A DNA stretch of 64,000 nucleotides from Paratinospora sagittata (lineage: Eukaryota > Streptophyta > Magnoliopsida > Ranunculales > Menispermaceae), in assembly GCA_035771175.1 (NCBI GenBank), contig CM069590.1:56524477-56588476 (forward strand). The letters run 5' to 3'. This document shows positions 25,551 to 37,652 of the stretch, piece after piece. Below the pieces are notes generated by a model. That model saw only the letters and a list, made by a program, of their open reading frames with translations, ran no database searches and was not told the origin of the DNA. The position numbers and the translations under genes were made by a program. Position 1 is the stretch's first letter. Each line of letters begins with the position of its first letter.

Positions 25551-26430
25551 CTAAAATAGTAAATTAGTAATTATCAGCAACATATAATATATTAAAATAT
25601 TTTGTTGTATAGCTTATCAAAAATTTGAAATCTCGTTATGGTTCTCAAGTGATTTATTATTAGAACCAAAATTTTATATAAGTAACGTATGCTACATATT
25701 ATTGCTACAAAGGTGCCACTTTTTCAGTACTAATTGAGATCTAAATTCAAATAATAAATGGAAGCAATCTGTTATGGAAATTATACGATTAATTGATGAT
25801 ATTTATATAGACACTAAACAGATCAAAATCTAGTTCAATATATTTCTCTTTACTTTTTGCTTTCTACATAGTCTATTGATTTTTTTTTCTGGCACTGTAT
25901 ACAAAGGGGACAACGATTTTTTGACACCACGATTTCTAATAAATGACTAAAAAATGAATGGCAACGATACAAAAATTAGTAAACAAATGCAATGCTCAAT
26001 AGTGATCTTTAAATCTTACAGTTGATTGTTTGGTTCGACGTCGTTGGAAGACTTGCAAGAATCAACCTGAAAAAATCAAAATTGCATAGTACTTGTCAAT
26101 ACAAAGACTAAATTAGTTTAGTAATTTGTTCATAAAAATCGAAATTGTTTTGTCAATTCTAATAAGTTTCCGATTACCTGTACAATTTTATTTCTTCTTT
26201 TTTATCTATTTTTTTTTTTAAATAAATTTTGTAGTTATTTATGACCTTGTCTCTTTGCTTTGGAAGACTTTCGTCAATGTCTAATAAATTTCATATCATC
26301 TTGACAATTTTATTTCTTCTCCTTAATCTTTATTTTTTTTGTCGAAAATAAATTTTGTTGTTATTTATAACCTTGACTCTTTACTTTGAATTAAAACATA
26401 AAAGTAAATATATAATCTTTATAGCTAAAT
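25551..26430. other. Helitron 5' flank, noncoding
   Basis: Upstream of the Rep-Hel start on the minus strand; it should contain the element promoter and, if complete, the 5' TC end. The phrase around 26160-26235 (cgattacctgtacaattttattt, T-run, then ttttgtagttattt) partly recurs at 26290-26365, a short imperfect duplication. No gene is seen. Confidence 0.45.
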
Positions 26431-26705
26431 CCATACATGTCCTCACTAATATAATAAGAAGAAAGCGATTAAATTGTATATGTAGAATTCAACAAAATAA
26501 TGTACATTAACATTTAATTGATAAACAATTTTATATGTACATTTCGCAAAATAGCCATTATTTACAGTAGTAAGGGTTGCATTCAATAATAATTGGTATG
26601 ATCTGATATACATCATTAATAACTCTTTCATAAAGTTTTATCGACAAAACGCTCAATGTTTGTACCTTTGTTTTGACCATTTTTTCGAGTTCTTTAAAGA
26701 GTTTC
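26431..26705 (-). repeat. Diverged duplicate block, copy A
   Basis: Aligns by eye along its whole length with copy B 732 bp to the right, with scattered substitutions. On the minus strand both contain an open stretch beginning MKELLMMY and sharing LLNATLT, AKCTY and VYQL words, and before it in another frame IIECNPYYCK. Origin unknown; it may be a decayed transposon passenger or internal Helitron repeat. Confidence 0.75.
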
Positions 26706-27162
26706 AATGAGGAGTTTAAGCATTTAATTATCAATTTAATCGTCAATTATTATTCTCGATCTCTGGGAGTAATTAATTTCAGTTTCTATTTCTTTCTTTT
26801 TGTAGTTTTTATTGAATTCATTTATTCAAATAGCCTTCCACTACGTTACATTTTTTACTCCTAAAAGCCACCATTAACTTGAAATGTTTCTTTAATTATT
26901 TTCAGCTTTGAGTACATTTTCTTTTGTGTATATTATTTGTTGAGTCGTCATGTTATTTTGAGTCAATGGCCCATGGGTAGGTAGCTTAAATAATACAATA
27001 CTTCAAACGTGAGGCAAATTGAATCAATATAATTGCTAAAGTTGACCATATTATCAAAATGAATTTGGTAGATGACGATTACCAATTAACTAATAAGAGG
27101 TCAATTACTTGAGAAAAAACATTTATAACGTCTAGTAACAACTATATAAATCACAATAAATT

Positions 27163-27437
27163 ACTCATACATGTCATCACTATTATAATCGGAAGGAATT
27201 GAGTAAATTGTATATGAAAAATTCAACAAAATTATGTAAATTAACATGTAATTGATAGACAATTTCATATGTACATTTCGCCAAACCTCCAGTATTTACA
27301 ATAGTAAGGGTTGCATTCAATAATAATTGGTAAGTTTTGACATACATCATTAATAACTCTTTCATAGAGTTCCATCGACAAAGCGCTCAATCTTTGTATC
27401 TTTGTTTTCACTTCTTTTTCGAGTTCTTTTGATAGTA
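27163..27437 (-). repeat. Diverged duplicate block, copy B
   Basis: Partner of copy A. It extends upstream on the minus strand into a 134-codon open stretch (27669-27265) that begins with Cys, Trp and Arg residues, has a Lys/Glu-rich helix (about residues 75-105) and ends NPYYCKYWRFGEMYI. I do not recognise the protein. Because copy A keeps only the last part, copy B is the fuller version. Confidence 0.7.
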
Positions 27438-27669
27438 GCTGTAATTCGTCTTCTTGGACAGTTTTTTTTACATACAGCTGAATCTTGTATAAATAACTTC
27501 CTATGCGTAACTTTTTTCTCGCCGTAAAATTAAGTAGCCAACATAAGTTTAGAATCCAACAATTTTGACTAATGTTCTCCAAGTGACCCTCATATCTACA
27601 ACGTATTGGAATCGACATCCCGTCCGTAAAAAAACCTGTCCATCTTGGATTGTAGATCCCCGAACACAT

Positions 27670-29883
27670 TTCTTTACTAATTAGATTTTTGGCTTATAAT
27701 TTGTACCTGAAAAGCATTCATTAGTTATATAATTGTTCATTATGACTACGTATCATGTACTAAAGTCTAAAGGTGCAAAGGTTGCATGAAATGGTAGATC
27801 TCATAAAATTGCTATTATCATTACACAAAATAAACCAAAGTATGGATTCGGAGAAATAAAAAACTTTTTCAAGGTGCAAGAAGTCGTTGTATAAAATAAT
27901 AGATATATGAAAATAATAAAACTATTAATTAAACATGAATAAATATTAGAGAATTAATTAATATAAGCATGGTGTGTCAAAAGTAGTAGTATTTGTTTAA
28001 CATATTAATTTAATTCGACACAATTTCACCTTTAGATATGCCTATGTAGTTATACACATAATTATAATTTTTATAATTATATTAATATTTCCTTATAATA
28101 TATATATTGAAACCCACGTTATTAATATTTAATTGGTTCTTTTAAGACAATATTTAATTGCTTTAGTACATAAGAAGGAATGCACATGCTGAGTTCAATA
28201 AATAATGTATGCATTGGCTTTAGCATCCATGCTTACATTGATAGAATTTAAAAGATCAATTCATCAAGAGTATTATTGGTAATTATTCAAATTAATGGAA
28301 AAGCTCGTGCGTTATCCCTAATTAATTAAATTAGTGTACAACATCATAATTACAACTATTTGATGCTTAAATCCAATTTGATGGACTTAACCTGAAGTAT
28401 ATATAAGCATTTAAAATTAAGATCAATTCATCATGACTATATATATAACTGGTGATTATTCAAGTTAATTAATGAACACAGACATATGATTTGAGTTTTA
28501 TATAACCTGACACCTTAATATATTTGGACAACAACTCTAAATCTTGATTATTTTTATGAACTTTATTTCCTTATTTAAAATTTTATGTATATATTAAATA
28601 ATATTTTGACGTACGTAATTTATTTTTTATTTTTTATTTTTTTATGATTTTGTTTCCATTTTTAAGGTTTCATAACAAACTTCTATTTTAAATTATGGCT
28701 GATGCTTTGGCTGATGTGGTGATACTTGTACTTGAAAAATAAAAAAGAAATTTTATATTAAAAATTAAATTAGATCACTTGGATTTGGAGAATAATATCT
28801 GAGTAGGGTATGACCCAAATAAAGTAGTTATATATAAGTAATAAAATAATCACAATAGAGGAAGACAGATGCCAACCACTTGAACTAAATGCAGTTGAAT
28901 AACAAAAATTAATTATTCTCCTTCTCCAAATATGAAATCGGTTACATAAGTTTGATTCTGATATAGAAAAAATATATTATCATCAATTATAAATGGTAGA
29001 AAGATTGACTATTATTATTAGAAAAAGAATAATTAATGGAAAAGAAAGATAAAGATTGGCTATATACATAGCTGAATTATAGACCTAGATACATAGACCC
29101 TGCAAGGAAAAAAACAAACAAACCACATAGTGGGTAAAAAGGGAAGGGTGGGGGTATATGACACTTTCAAACAGCAATATTACTGAGGCCAAGTGGCCAC
29201 AGGGTCAAAAGTACAAAAAAACAAAGCTTTTTCCACTTGAATCAACTGAATCTGAACAGTTTCACCCACTTGGTATAAGATACTAATACATGAAAAAGGC
29301 TAAGTTTTATTCTATGGCATTATCAAGGGCCATCAAGAAAACATAAAAAATAAAACCTCTGGCTTTTGTCCTTTATGGGATGAGCGGGTGATTTGTACAA
29401 TATATTTGAAATTTTTTGAATCCTATCCTATCCTTTTAGAACATCTGCTATTCCACTTATTGATTAGAACTGAAAATAATACTATATCTAAACAAAAGTG
29501 GAGCGGTCACGCCATCACACTAAAGTGTGTATCTCCTTCTAGCTAGCTAGCATGCAAACTCATATGGTCAAAAGACGTTTCAAGACCAATAAAGCGAAAC
29601 CCAATAAAGCGCGATTTCTTCTGTACGTTAATCAGAAGAATTAAAAAAAAAAGGGTGTTATTTACATTACAGCTAGACTTTAGGCATCTATCTGTCCTCC
29701 ATTATCACACACCCCTTCCCCGGAAATCAATGGCTTTGCCGCTCCTTCCCCCATAAGATATTTACATTTCATTACATTACATTAAATTAAAATCTTGTCA
29801 CATCTCCCTAACATAACATAATCTAAAATCCCAATACTTAATATAAATATTCATATTCCTTCCCCTTATATATATATACATAG
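27670..29883. other. AT-rich spacer upstream of the gene-fragment chimera
   Basis: No coding sequence seen over about 2.2 kb. The last 250 bp have a CT-rich run (cccttccccgg near 29710, ccttcccct near 29860) and a TATA-like ttatatatatatacat at 29866-29881, so this end looks like a plant promoter and leader running into the serine-rich fragment. Confidence 0.5.
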
Positions 29884-30141
29884 TTGAGTGACAAAAGCTC
29901 CATCATCACTCAATCGTCCCCTTTCCTCCACAGATCGTCATCTCCCACTCGCGTTAACCTATCTGGAACGATTTCTTCATCTCCGTCGATTCGGTTTTCG
30001 ATTGATAGGTCGAAATCTCCGAGTAGATCGATTGCGGTTTCTTCTCGGGATCAGGTGGTGAAGAAGCAGAGCAATAGGTTGTCTGCTGCTCCGGCGACTC
30101 AGAAGAGAACTTGTATGTGCTCTCCGACAACGCATCCTGGT
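29884..30141 (+). pseudogene. Fragment 1 of chimera: serine-rich protein-like N-terminal part
   Basis: Reads in one frame as a Ser/Pro/Arg-rich sequence with SSPTRVNLSG, IRFSIDRSKSPSRSIAVS, DQVVKKQ and KRTCMCSPTTHPG. These are the ordered motifs of a small plant family annotated only as serine-rich protein-like, in which CMCSPTTHPG is normally followed by a Ser-Phe-Arg-Cys-Ser-Leu-His stretch. Here that continuation is absent and a different sequence follows directly. No ATG precedes the frame (the nearest in-frame codon is TTG), although a promoter-like leader does. Either the start was lost or this is a transposed exon piece. Function of the family unknown; some members respond to stress. 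Confidence 0.7.
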
Positions 30142-30312
30142 CGGAGATCGCCGCCGGACCGAAATGGAAGACGTTCATCCGGCGGTTCAACCGGAATAAC
30201 AAAGGCGGTGGTGCGGTAGGCGATGGCAGAGGCGGTGGTGCGGTAGGCGATGGCAGGGGAAATTCCAATACGATCCTTTGAGTTATCCTCTGAACTTCGA
30301 TCATGGACCGGG
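30141..30312 (+). pseudogene. Fragment 2 of chimera: YDPxSYxLNFDxG-motif protein piece
   Basis: A different frame gives SEIAAGPKWKTFIRRFNRNNK, a basic helix, then a Gly-rich run containing a 26-bp direct duplication (30203-30254). After a one-base register change come KFQYDPLSYPLNFDHG and PGQN. The YDPxSYALNFDxG block after a basic WKxxIRR helix is typical of a plant family of short, intronless, stress-induced proteins of unknown function. The usual C-terminal Phe-Ser-Ser-Arg tail is missing. Joined without a spacer to fragments 1 and 3. Confidence 0.6.
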
Positions 30313-30684
30313 GCAGAACGTAGCAGAAAGATCAAGCTTGCTTCCGACGCATCCATGGCTTCCACTGTTGGGTCGAGAAGGTCATGGAGCCGTTCCATGC
30401 TTCTCAAGATCAAAAATCGAGCAAGACTCCATGGTTTAAAGATGGCTAGCTTGAGTAAGAAGAAGAAGATGAAGATCAAGAAGATGAAGATGAGAAGAAA
30501 GGTAGGATAGAAAAATGATGAATCGGGTTGTGAACGGTTGGGCCGAACGGCCGACCTCAGGCGTCTGATTCCTGGAGAAGCCATGGAATTTTGCAGATTG
30601 TTAGAGGAAACTGCAGATTATAGAAAGTGCTTAAACACGCAGGTTCAGGTGATGCAGAGGATCGCTGATGTCTACACGTCTTGA
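30312..30684 (+). pseudogene. Fragment 3 of chimera: IBH1-like atypical bHLH, C-terminal two thirds
   Basis: Begins AERSRKIKLASDASMAS, continues TVGSRRSWSRSMLLKIKNRARLHG and a Lys-rich run ending near 30510. It then shifts frame to NDESGCERLGRTADLRRLIPGEAMEFCRLL, ending QVQVMQRIADVYTS and a TGA stop. This order (basic-like RRIKLAADxSMA region, then LRRLxPGGEAM helix-loop-helix) marks IBH1-like non-DNA-binding bHLH factors, which dampen brassinosteroid-responsive growth by heterodimerising with other bHLH proteins. Family members are intronless. The N-terminus is replaced by fragment 2 and one glycine of PGGEAM is lost. A frame break lies near 30510. Confidence 0.72.
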
Positions 30685-31236
30685 TGATGATGATGAGGAG
30701 GAGGAGGAGGAACTTGAAAGAAGAGATTTATAAAGATGGTTTTGATTAAAGTGGGGAAAGAGAATTTTGGAGATCAGAATGGTAAGTTTCTCAACTTATT
30801 GGAAGAATCATTCTGTATTTTTACGTGCAAATATATATAGACATGAATTATAATAATAATTCTACACATATATCTTATGGGCCTTTTCAGCCATGGAAAG
30901 GTTCACTGTAAATTAGACATGTTATAGGGAGAGAGATAACTTATTATATCTCTATCTATATTTTATTGTTATCTATATTTTATTGTTTTTGGTGTTTGTT
31001 TATAACAATAAAGTTTATCTTCATAGGCAAGAGAAAAAAATTTATTAAGGTTGCTATGAATGAAAACATACCTTCGTAGTTTCACTAATGAATCAAATAG
31101 CACGATCGGAGGTTTAATGAATGGTATGGATTTTGCTCTGCTCTAGTTACCTTTGCTTCTGCCTCTGGGAAGAACGAAGAACGTTTTAAACTTTATTTAT
31201 AGTGAGTTTCTTAAGATAACACCTACTTCATGGGCC
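30685..31236. other. 3' flank of the chimera
   Basis: Starts with a GAT/GAG-rich tract (30684-30714) that may be 3' UTR of the bHLH source gene; then AT-rich sequence without a recognisable gene. 30953-30985 contains a doubled atctatattttattgtt. Confidence 0.5.
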
Positions 31237-31436
31237 ATAGTCAAGAACGGTTGCTGATAAAATTAGGCAGTATTTTTCAACCAAATTAGGCAGAAGGCAT
31301 GAGGATAAAATTAGGCAGAAAATTAGGCAGAATTATATAGTCAAGAACGGTTGCTGATAAAATTAGGCAGTATTTTTCAACCAAATTAGGCAGAAGGCAT
31401 GAGGATAAAATTAGGCAGAAAATTAGGCAGAATTAT
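31237..31436. repeat. 2 x 100-bp perfect tandem repeat with AAATTAGGCAG motifs
   Basis: 31237-31336 and 31337-31436 look identical. Each unit holds four AAATTAGGCAG or AAAATTAGGCAG words (eight in all), separated by 12, 13 and 0 bases. Motif clusters of this kind occur in subterminal regions of DNA transposons, but no terminus was found. Confidence 0.95.
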
Positions 31437-33785
31437 TTTTTGTGATCAGGCGGATTTGTTGCTTAGAGTGAATTATTAAGTATATAGTATAATGTTACTG
31501 TTTATTTTGGAAAAAAATGTTGACGTGGCGTGCTCAGGAGCCTCTTTTGGAGTTAGTTATTAAGTATATAGTATAGATATGTAGCTTCTTATATATTTTT
31601 TGGAAGTTAATGATTCAATTATTTTAATCAACCTAAGATCAATACAGTTTCTGAAAAATGATATAAAATAACAGTTATTAATAGTATAAAAAATGGAAAA
31701 AGGAAGTGAATAGAGTATTTTGATTTTGGCCAGTGTGATTTAAGGACGTGTAATTCTACCTTTTCACATTGTATATTTCTTAGTTCGGAATATATATATA
31801 TATATATATATTACTACTGAGAAAGAAAAAAAAATAATAATAATAAGAGAGAGAGAAATAGACTATTAAAGAATTTATTGTTGGAAATAGTTAGCTGAGT
31901 TACATTCATTTGTAACTATTAGCACGTGGAAATTTTTATTGCATATTTATCTAACTCCAAGACCCTCCTTAATTTTACAATAAATGAGTAAATGGATATA
32001 ATTAAATGTTTTTTCGTATTAGCATGTCATACAAGAGTATTATAAATAATATTTGTTGTGTATTGGTTTTGAGAGTTAATATAACAAGAGAAAATTATAT
32101 ATACAAAATACGAACATTTCATATTTTGTATATTTATCTATAATCATATTTTTCAAGGAAAAAAAGAAAGAAATTATCCTTATAAATTGTTAATTATTTT
32201 TTTTATGAATGGCACTAAATAATGATTTTATTATTAATCAGGAAGAGTATAAATTTGTCCAAATAAAACAATTATTTGAATTTTCCATTTGTATATACAC
32301 ATAAGCCATTCAATTCAATACTGAACAACTTCCGTATTAATTAGGATAGTAATCACAGTACAGAATTATGTCACTCCGACGCATTTGAATTACTATTAAA
32401 TCACACGTAAATACATATATTAATTAATGTATCTAAAATTGATAAGAGAGTCTGCTAAGTCTGCTATTTACATAGAAATATTGGTTCCTTGAATATCTTC
32501 ATTTAAATTATTAAATTTATTTTTGAGTTTACCGTTAGCCATATTCATTTTTTCGAAGAAGTAAAATTACATTTTAGTTTTGCAACCTCTTAACTTTAGC
32601 TAGAATTTCACGCGAACCTTTAATTCTAAATTATTGAAATATAAAACTATGAAAGAATTGAAACACTTAATTTTATGATTAATTTAAGTGTAAGCACAGT
32701 AAAAAACAATTATAAATTTTTAAAAAAATATTGGTCAAATGATTGGGTAGCCGGCCAAGTAATCGAGAAGTTAACCTCATTTACTTGTATTTCTTTTAAG
32801 ATATGAGCCTCATTTGCTAATTAGTCATGTGAATATAAATTGATGGGATACCCATATTTTAAAAAAAATTAAATATTATTTTTTTACTATTATTATTTCT
32901 CTGTGCATCGTAAAAAAGAAAAAAACCAAAAAAACGATAAAACACGTTCGTCATTAGGAGAAGGTGAGGGGTATAATTTTGCTGTCTAAAGTTATCGCTC
33001 TCTCCGGCTTCTGTCGGCAAACGAAGTCACGTTGGATGAACGACGTCTCTTTAACGCCTCATCGCCTAACATCTAAATATTTGTAATTATATTTTCGGAA
33101 CAACAAAACTCTACATTCACATTTTTCAACTCTAAAATAAGATAGAGAACATAAGAACTGACCAATCCCTATTTTCCCTCTAATTCTAAAAATAAAGATT
33201 AAAAAATATATAAAATTACAAAAAAATTTAAAAAACTTATTTTCTTTGTAGGATTTAACTCTAAAGGTATAATTTTAGAGGGCCTATATGCTGTATATAT
33301 AAAATTTTATTTTTTTACATATTAACAAAAAAAAAAAAGATTTTATGACTTATCCATATGGCATAAGTCAGTACAGTACCTGAACTTGAGGGCTATAAAA
33401 AGATAATATCTTATGATATATGAGGTGTTAGGTGTTAAATCTAAAATTTATTATTGTGAGTTTAATTTCAAAAGTATATTCCTATTAATTATGTACTCTT
33501 TTCAAAAAAAAAAAAAAAAATCATAGGAAGGGTGGGTCAAGTTAAAATAAGCCTCAACTGTTTTTTTTTTTTTTAATTCAGCTTCAACTGTTCTTAACGC
33601 CGTGATTAACGGCCACACGAGGACTAAGGCGTTCCCTTCGAGTGATCACCGAATTCGTAAGGAAAACACCGTGCCTCGTTTCCTTCAAATCTTTTTAATT
33701 TTGTCTTTTTTATTAAGGAAGCACCGATTACATCACTCAAATTGACTTGGCCGTCAAACAAGGAGAGAATCGCGCTAAAAGGTGC
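31437..33785. other. AT-rich noncoding stretch
   Basis: No gene seen. Contains a (TA)n run at 31791-31811, a (GA)5 run near 31847 and several A/T homopolymers. A GC-richer island at 32990-33070 (gctctctccggcttctgtcgg) carries no open frame of note. Confidence 0.5.
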
Positions 33786-34380
33786 CACGTGGAAAACGAA
33801 GTTAAGTTAGATAATTAACCTTTTTGACCAGGGGAACAGAGAAAGTTAGGCTTATCCGATCCAAAACCAAAAAAAATAAGAAAAATGAGTGAATAAAGAA
33901 AGTGGTCCACCTGATTTTGACTAATATACTTTAGAGACATGTAAATAATGTAATGTAATACACACACTAAAGAAAGGTGGGCCCACAACTAGTACCTGCC
34001 CCTCGTCACGGGCACTGATTCTAACCCTTTTTATTTAAAAACAAGAAAACACTGAGGACCATTTCTGGGCCCACCTCCACGTGGTAGCATTTACTGAAGA
34101 GAGAGATTGGGAGTGCTCATCATCGTCGACATTATCGGATGACTTCAACGGTCGCTTCCAATGGATCCACCTTGCACGCAGAACTGCGCTACTGTGGGGC
34201 CAGGTGTTATTTAAGAAGATGGGACGTTTGTGTGGGCCAGTTTTTATTCTTTATTTTTCTTTTTATTAAAATTGAATCAATTGATTTATTATTTTCATGT
34301 TGAGACTTGTAAGAAAAGAAATGGAGGGACTGAATTGTCAATTTGTATTATTGCAAATTTGCAATTATAATGCAATGCAG

Positions 34381-34411
34381 CACGTGCACGTGCTTACAAC
34401 ACGTGCACGTG
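34381..34411. promoter_or_regulatory. Double CACGTGCACGTG block
   Basis: CACGTGCACGTG occurs twice, at 34381-34392 and 34400-34411, eight... seven bases apart, forming four G-boxes and an inverted-repeat-capable 31-bp segment. Confidence 0.8.
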
Positions 34412-34496
34412 CTTTCTAAAATCTGTCTTGTTTTGATTTTTCTAAAAAGGTAATTGGGGAAAAGCGTGTCGTCAAAGAAAGAACACAAAGCTTTCA

Positions 34497-34527
34497 AAAA
34501 AAAAAAAAAAAAAGAAAGAAAGAAAGA
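34497..34527. repeat. Poly(A) plus (GAAA)n microsatellite
   Basis: A run of about 17 A followed by three to four GAAA units; same composition as the tract at 5400. Confidence 0.85.
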
Positions 34528-35068
34528 ACACAAAAGTCATTGAAAAGCTTGTGCTACTCAGCTCTACTTCTTCTTTTTTTTCCAAGTAAATGAAATTTAC
34601 ATTTTTAACTTATTTTTTAATATGAAACTGATTTTAATAATAAGTGCATGTTTTTTCCACGATAAAATGCCGTGCATTGCGGGTCTATCAACTTATTAAT
34701 TAACCACTCTTCTTTCACACGCTTCCAAGTCAAGTCCCGCACGCTTGGAATACATAAGCCAAAAGTTGGGTGGTGGATAGAATTATTGGACGGTGAAGAT
34801 GAATTCATGGGTGCCACGTGAACGGTGGGCAAGTGGGGGCGAGCATGGAAAGCCATGATGCATGTCAACATCATATAACGCTTTATTTTTTTGTTATAGT
34901 TTAATGTGAATGAGAGACGGGTAGGGTTGGGGAGTTAGGTCGAAAAGACGCTTTTGAAGGTTTGCTATAACTATAAGAACTTCTTTAGAAATTTGCTTCC
35001 ATGTTGTGCAGATATTCCAAAACTTTTCATTTTTTTTTTTCTCTTTTGTAAGAAAGAGATGCCACGTG

Positions 35069-37652
35069 TTACTTTCTCTTTTCACACTGAGATATTGTTG
35101 TGTGTTCAGGAAATCGATCTGCCAAATCTTTCCAACTAAGAAAGATTGGTATGTATTTTATGTTTTAGTCAATAACGCGTACAAATAACAACATAATTTT
35201 TTTTTTCATTATATATATATATATATGTTTCTTGTTTTATCATTTGGGCTAACCCTCAAGGACAGACAAATGAGACACGTCCAAGTTTGAACTTGATATA
35301 TGTACCTCAACTTCACTTATACTTAGCTTTTCAATCAATCGAGCTACCACCTGTTGGTATGTCTCTTGCTCTATTGTTTTCTTTTAATTTGTTCTATTCC
35401 TTGGGTACACTCATGTCATGTTTTTGTTTAATTTAATTTTAATTTAACCATTATTTTCATACAATGAATCATACATCAAGACTAAATTAAGAAGGTGAGG
35501 TCCGTGAGGATGCACTTAGAGCATCTTCAACGCTCATATAAATTGTATTTAAAAAAATATATCATGTCATCAATGTCTAGGAATTACTTTTTACGTGACA
35601 TAAAATATTACTTGATAGACAATTAAATTAAAAAATATTTTCTAATACTTTAATTTAAAATACACAATGTTAAGAGATTTATTTTTTACGTGACATAAAT
35701 TGAATGGTTAATAGCCTTTACTTCTTCTTTTTTGTCACGTCCACTTGATAGTGAATGATGATAGTTACATTGAAAAAATTTATTGTAATTCAATGTCTAT
35801 TTGTCCTATGTGACACTTAAAATTTTCACAACCTACAAAAGTATTGGAGATGCCTTTAGTTTTGGCTTAAGAATAGGGATATAATCTTTAAAAAATATAT
35901 TTGGATTTGACAAAAAAAAATTGTTATTTTAAAAAAAAATTGAATACAATTAATTATATAAAAATCATAAACCAAACTGTTTTTAAATTTGATCAACCAA
36001 ACACATTTTTTTAAAAGAAAAATCAACTAATGATATTAAAAAGCAGAAGAAAGTGGAGATGCCTGCCTCCTTAGTTACAATATCCACGATTATAATTGGA
36101 ACTTCCTCTAACTACACATGAGATGCACGAGAGTATGAACTAAATCTACTAAGTCTATCGGTAACTCGAATACATTCTATAGGTATCGCTTGAATGGATA
36201 GGTTGAGCCAATATTGGAGAACCAGTCAGCAATCCCTCCACAAATTTGCCATCTTCAGAAAAACTCCTATCACCTTTTCCATGTTTTCAAATTCTCAAAT
36301 ATGAAAAATTGCATGAGAATTGAATTTGTAACGACAAAATATTTATTTGCAATTTAAATTCAATTTTTCCAACAGTTAAGAGGGCAAGGGGATTACAGAC
36401 AAATAAACCAGTTTTTATTTTTATTTTTTATGTTACATATATATGTAGTTTTCTTTTTTCTTTTTCTGAAAGATTTATGGTACGATGGATTATAAATGAT
36501 GTTTTCATGAGCTTGATAGGACTAATGAGCTGAAACAAACATACAAATCTTAAGGACAATATATTTTGTTAATAATGGATATACTGAAATTATTATTTGA
36601 TGGGGAAGCTTGCCAAACCACATCAAATCACTCTCTTATCCATCATGTTTTTTTTTTAACCACTTATTTATTCTTATCCATTTTTTTGGCTTATTGAAGT
36701 TTACCATATTCAAGAGCTGCCTTTCTTTTGGTTTGAGGTTGTGATTCTCATGAGAAGCACTACTTATCAAAATCTTCGTATTATATTTAGCTAAAGCTCT
36801 TAAAGGTGTTTGATAATACTTATTTTTAATCGCTAAAAATCACTTTTCAGCTTTTTGCAAAAGTTAAGAGAGACTAACTTTTTCAAAAGATATTTTTTTT
36901 AGAAGCACTAAGGCAAACATTGCTTATTCCAACATATAAATTATAAATAATTATATTTTTCTTAATTACTTCTATTTATGTTATCTTGCATAATTTAATT
37001 AATAGATACAAGATACAAAACCAACTATTACTTGCTCAGGTTGACATCCCTCTCTTTATACCGAGGAGGGTTTACAGCTTAATTCTCCTTATATACCAAC
37101 AAAATAATAGGACAACACGGTTCTTAATTCTCTATGGTATTATAATGAGCCTTTTGACCCTTATGAAGGGATTTGTCATTTTGTCCTCAAGCCTTCGCTT
37201 GCTTTTATGTAAGGCTTTTGTGCCCACCATATGTACATGGTCTTTATGAAGGCTACTACCATATCTCTATACCTATATGTTCTTTGTAATAATTTATAAT
37301 GTTGTTAATAAGATGTATTTAGAAAATGAAGAATCGTTGTAAAAATAAATAAATAAAAAGGTTTAATTTAGAACCAAAATTGCTGAATTGGGTGATTGTG
37401 AGCAATGTATCTGATGATTCGTCCCCTAAGAAAATTCGAAGTACATTGTATCTGCAGACTGCAATATTTGAGTGTAGAGTTTCACAGGCAAGTTCCAAAC
37501 AGTTTTTAGACTTTCACTTGAGGGGGAGAACTTAAAATTGCATACCAAAGAAGTTCAATTAAATATTAATAGTTTTAGTTAAGTAAATCACAGTAAATCA
37601 TAAATATAGAGTACTTTATAGTTCATCTACCAATTAATAACTTCTATTGTTC
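35069..37652. other. AT-rich noncoding stretch
   Basis: No gene recognised. 35500-35860 repeats the words tttacgtgacataaa and atgtgacacttaaa in different copies, suggesting an old diverged repeat. 36985-37250 has an 87-codon open stretch and wording (cagcttaattctccttatatacc) that resembles retrotransposon LTR debris, but with nothing to confirm it. Confidence 0.45.

Larger units (their letters stand above)
33786..35068. promoter_or_regulatory. G-box (CACGTG) rich stretch
   Basis: Eight CACGTG palindromes: 33786, 34078, a block of four at 34381-34411, 34815 and 35063; several are in the ABRE-like context GCCACGTG. CACGTG is the binding site of plant bZIP and bHLH factors (ABA and light responses). 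No gene with a clear product lies next to it: short open stretches at 34081 (+) and 34617 (-) are not recognisable. Confidence 0.5.

Noticed and set aside
30099..30584. 161-codon open stretch on - over the chimera
   Set aside because: It is the shadow of the plus-strand gene fragments, which carry the family motifs.
34081..34269. 62-codon open stretch on + beside the G-boxes
   Set aside because: No family resemblance and no downstream exons; not enough to call a gene.
36985..37250. Possible LTR retrotransposon remnant
   Set aside because: Only a vague resemblance to LTR wording; no paired repeat, primer site or coding trace.
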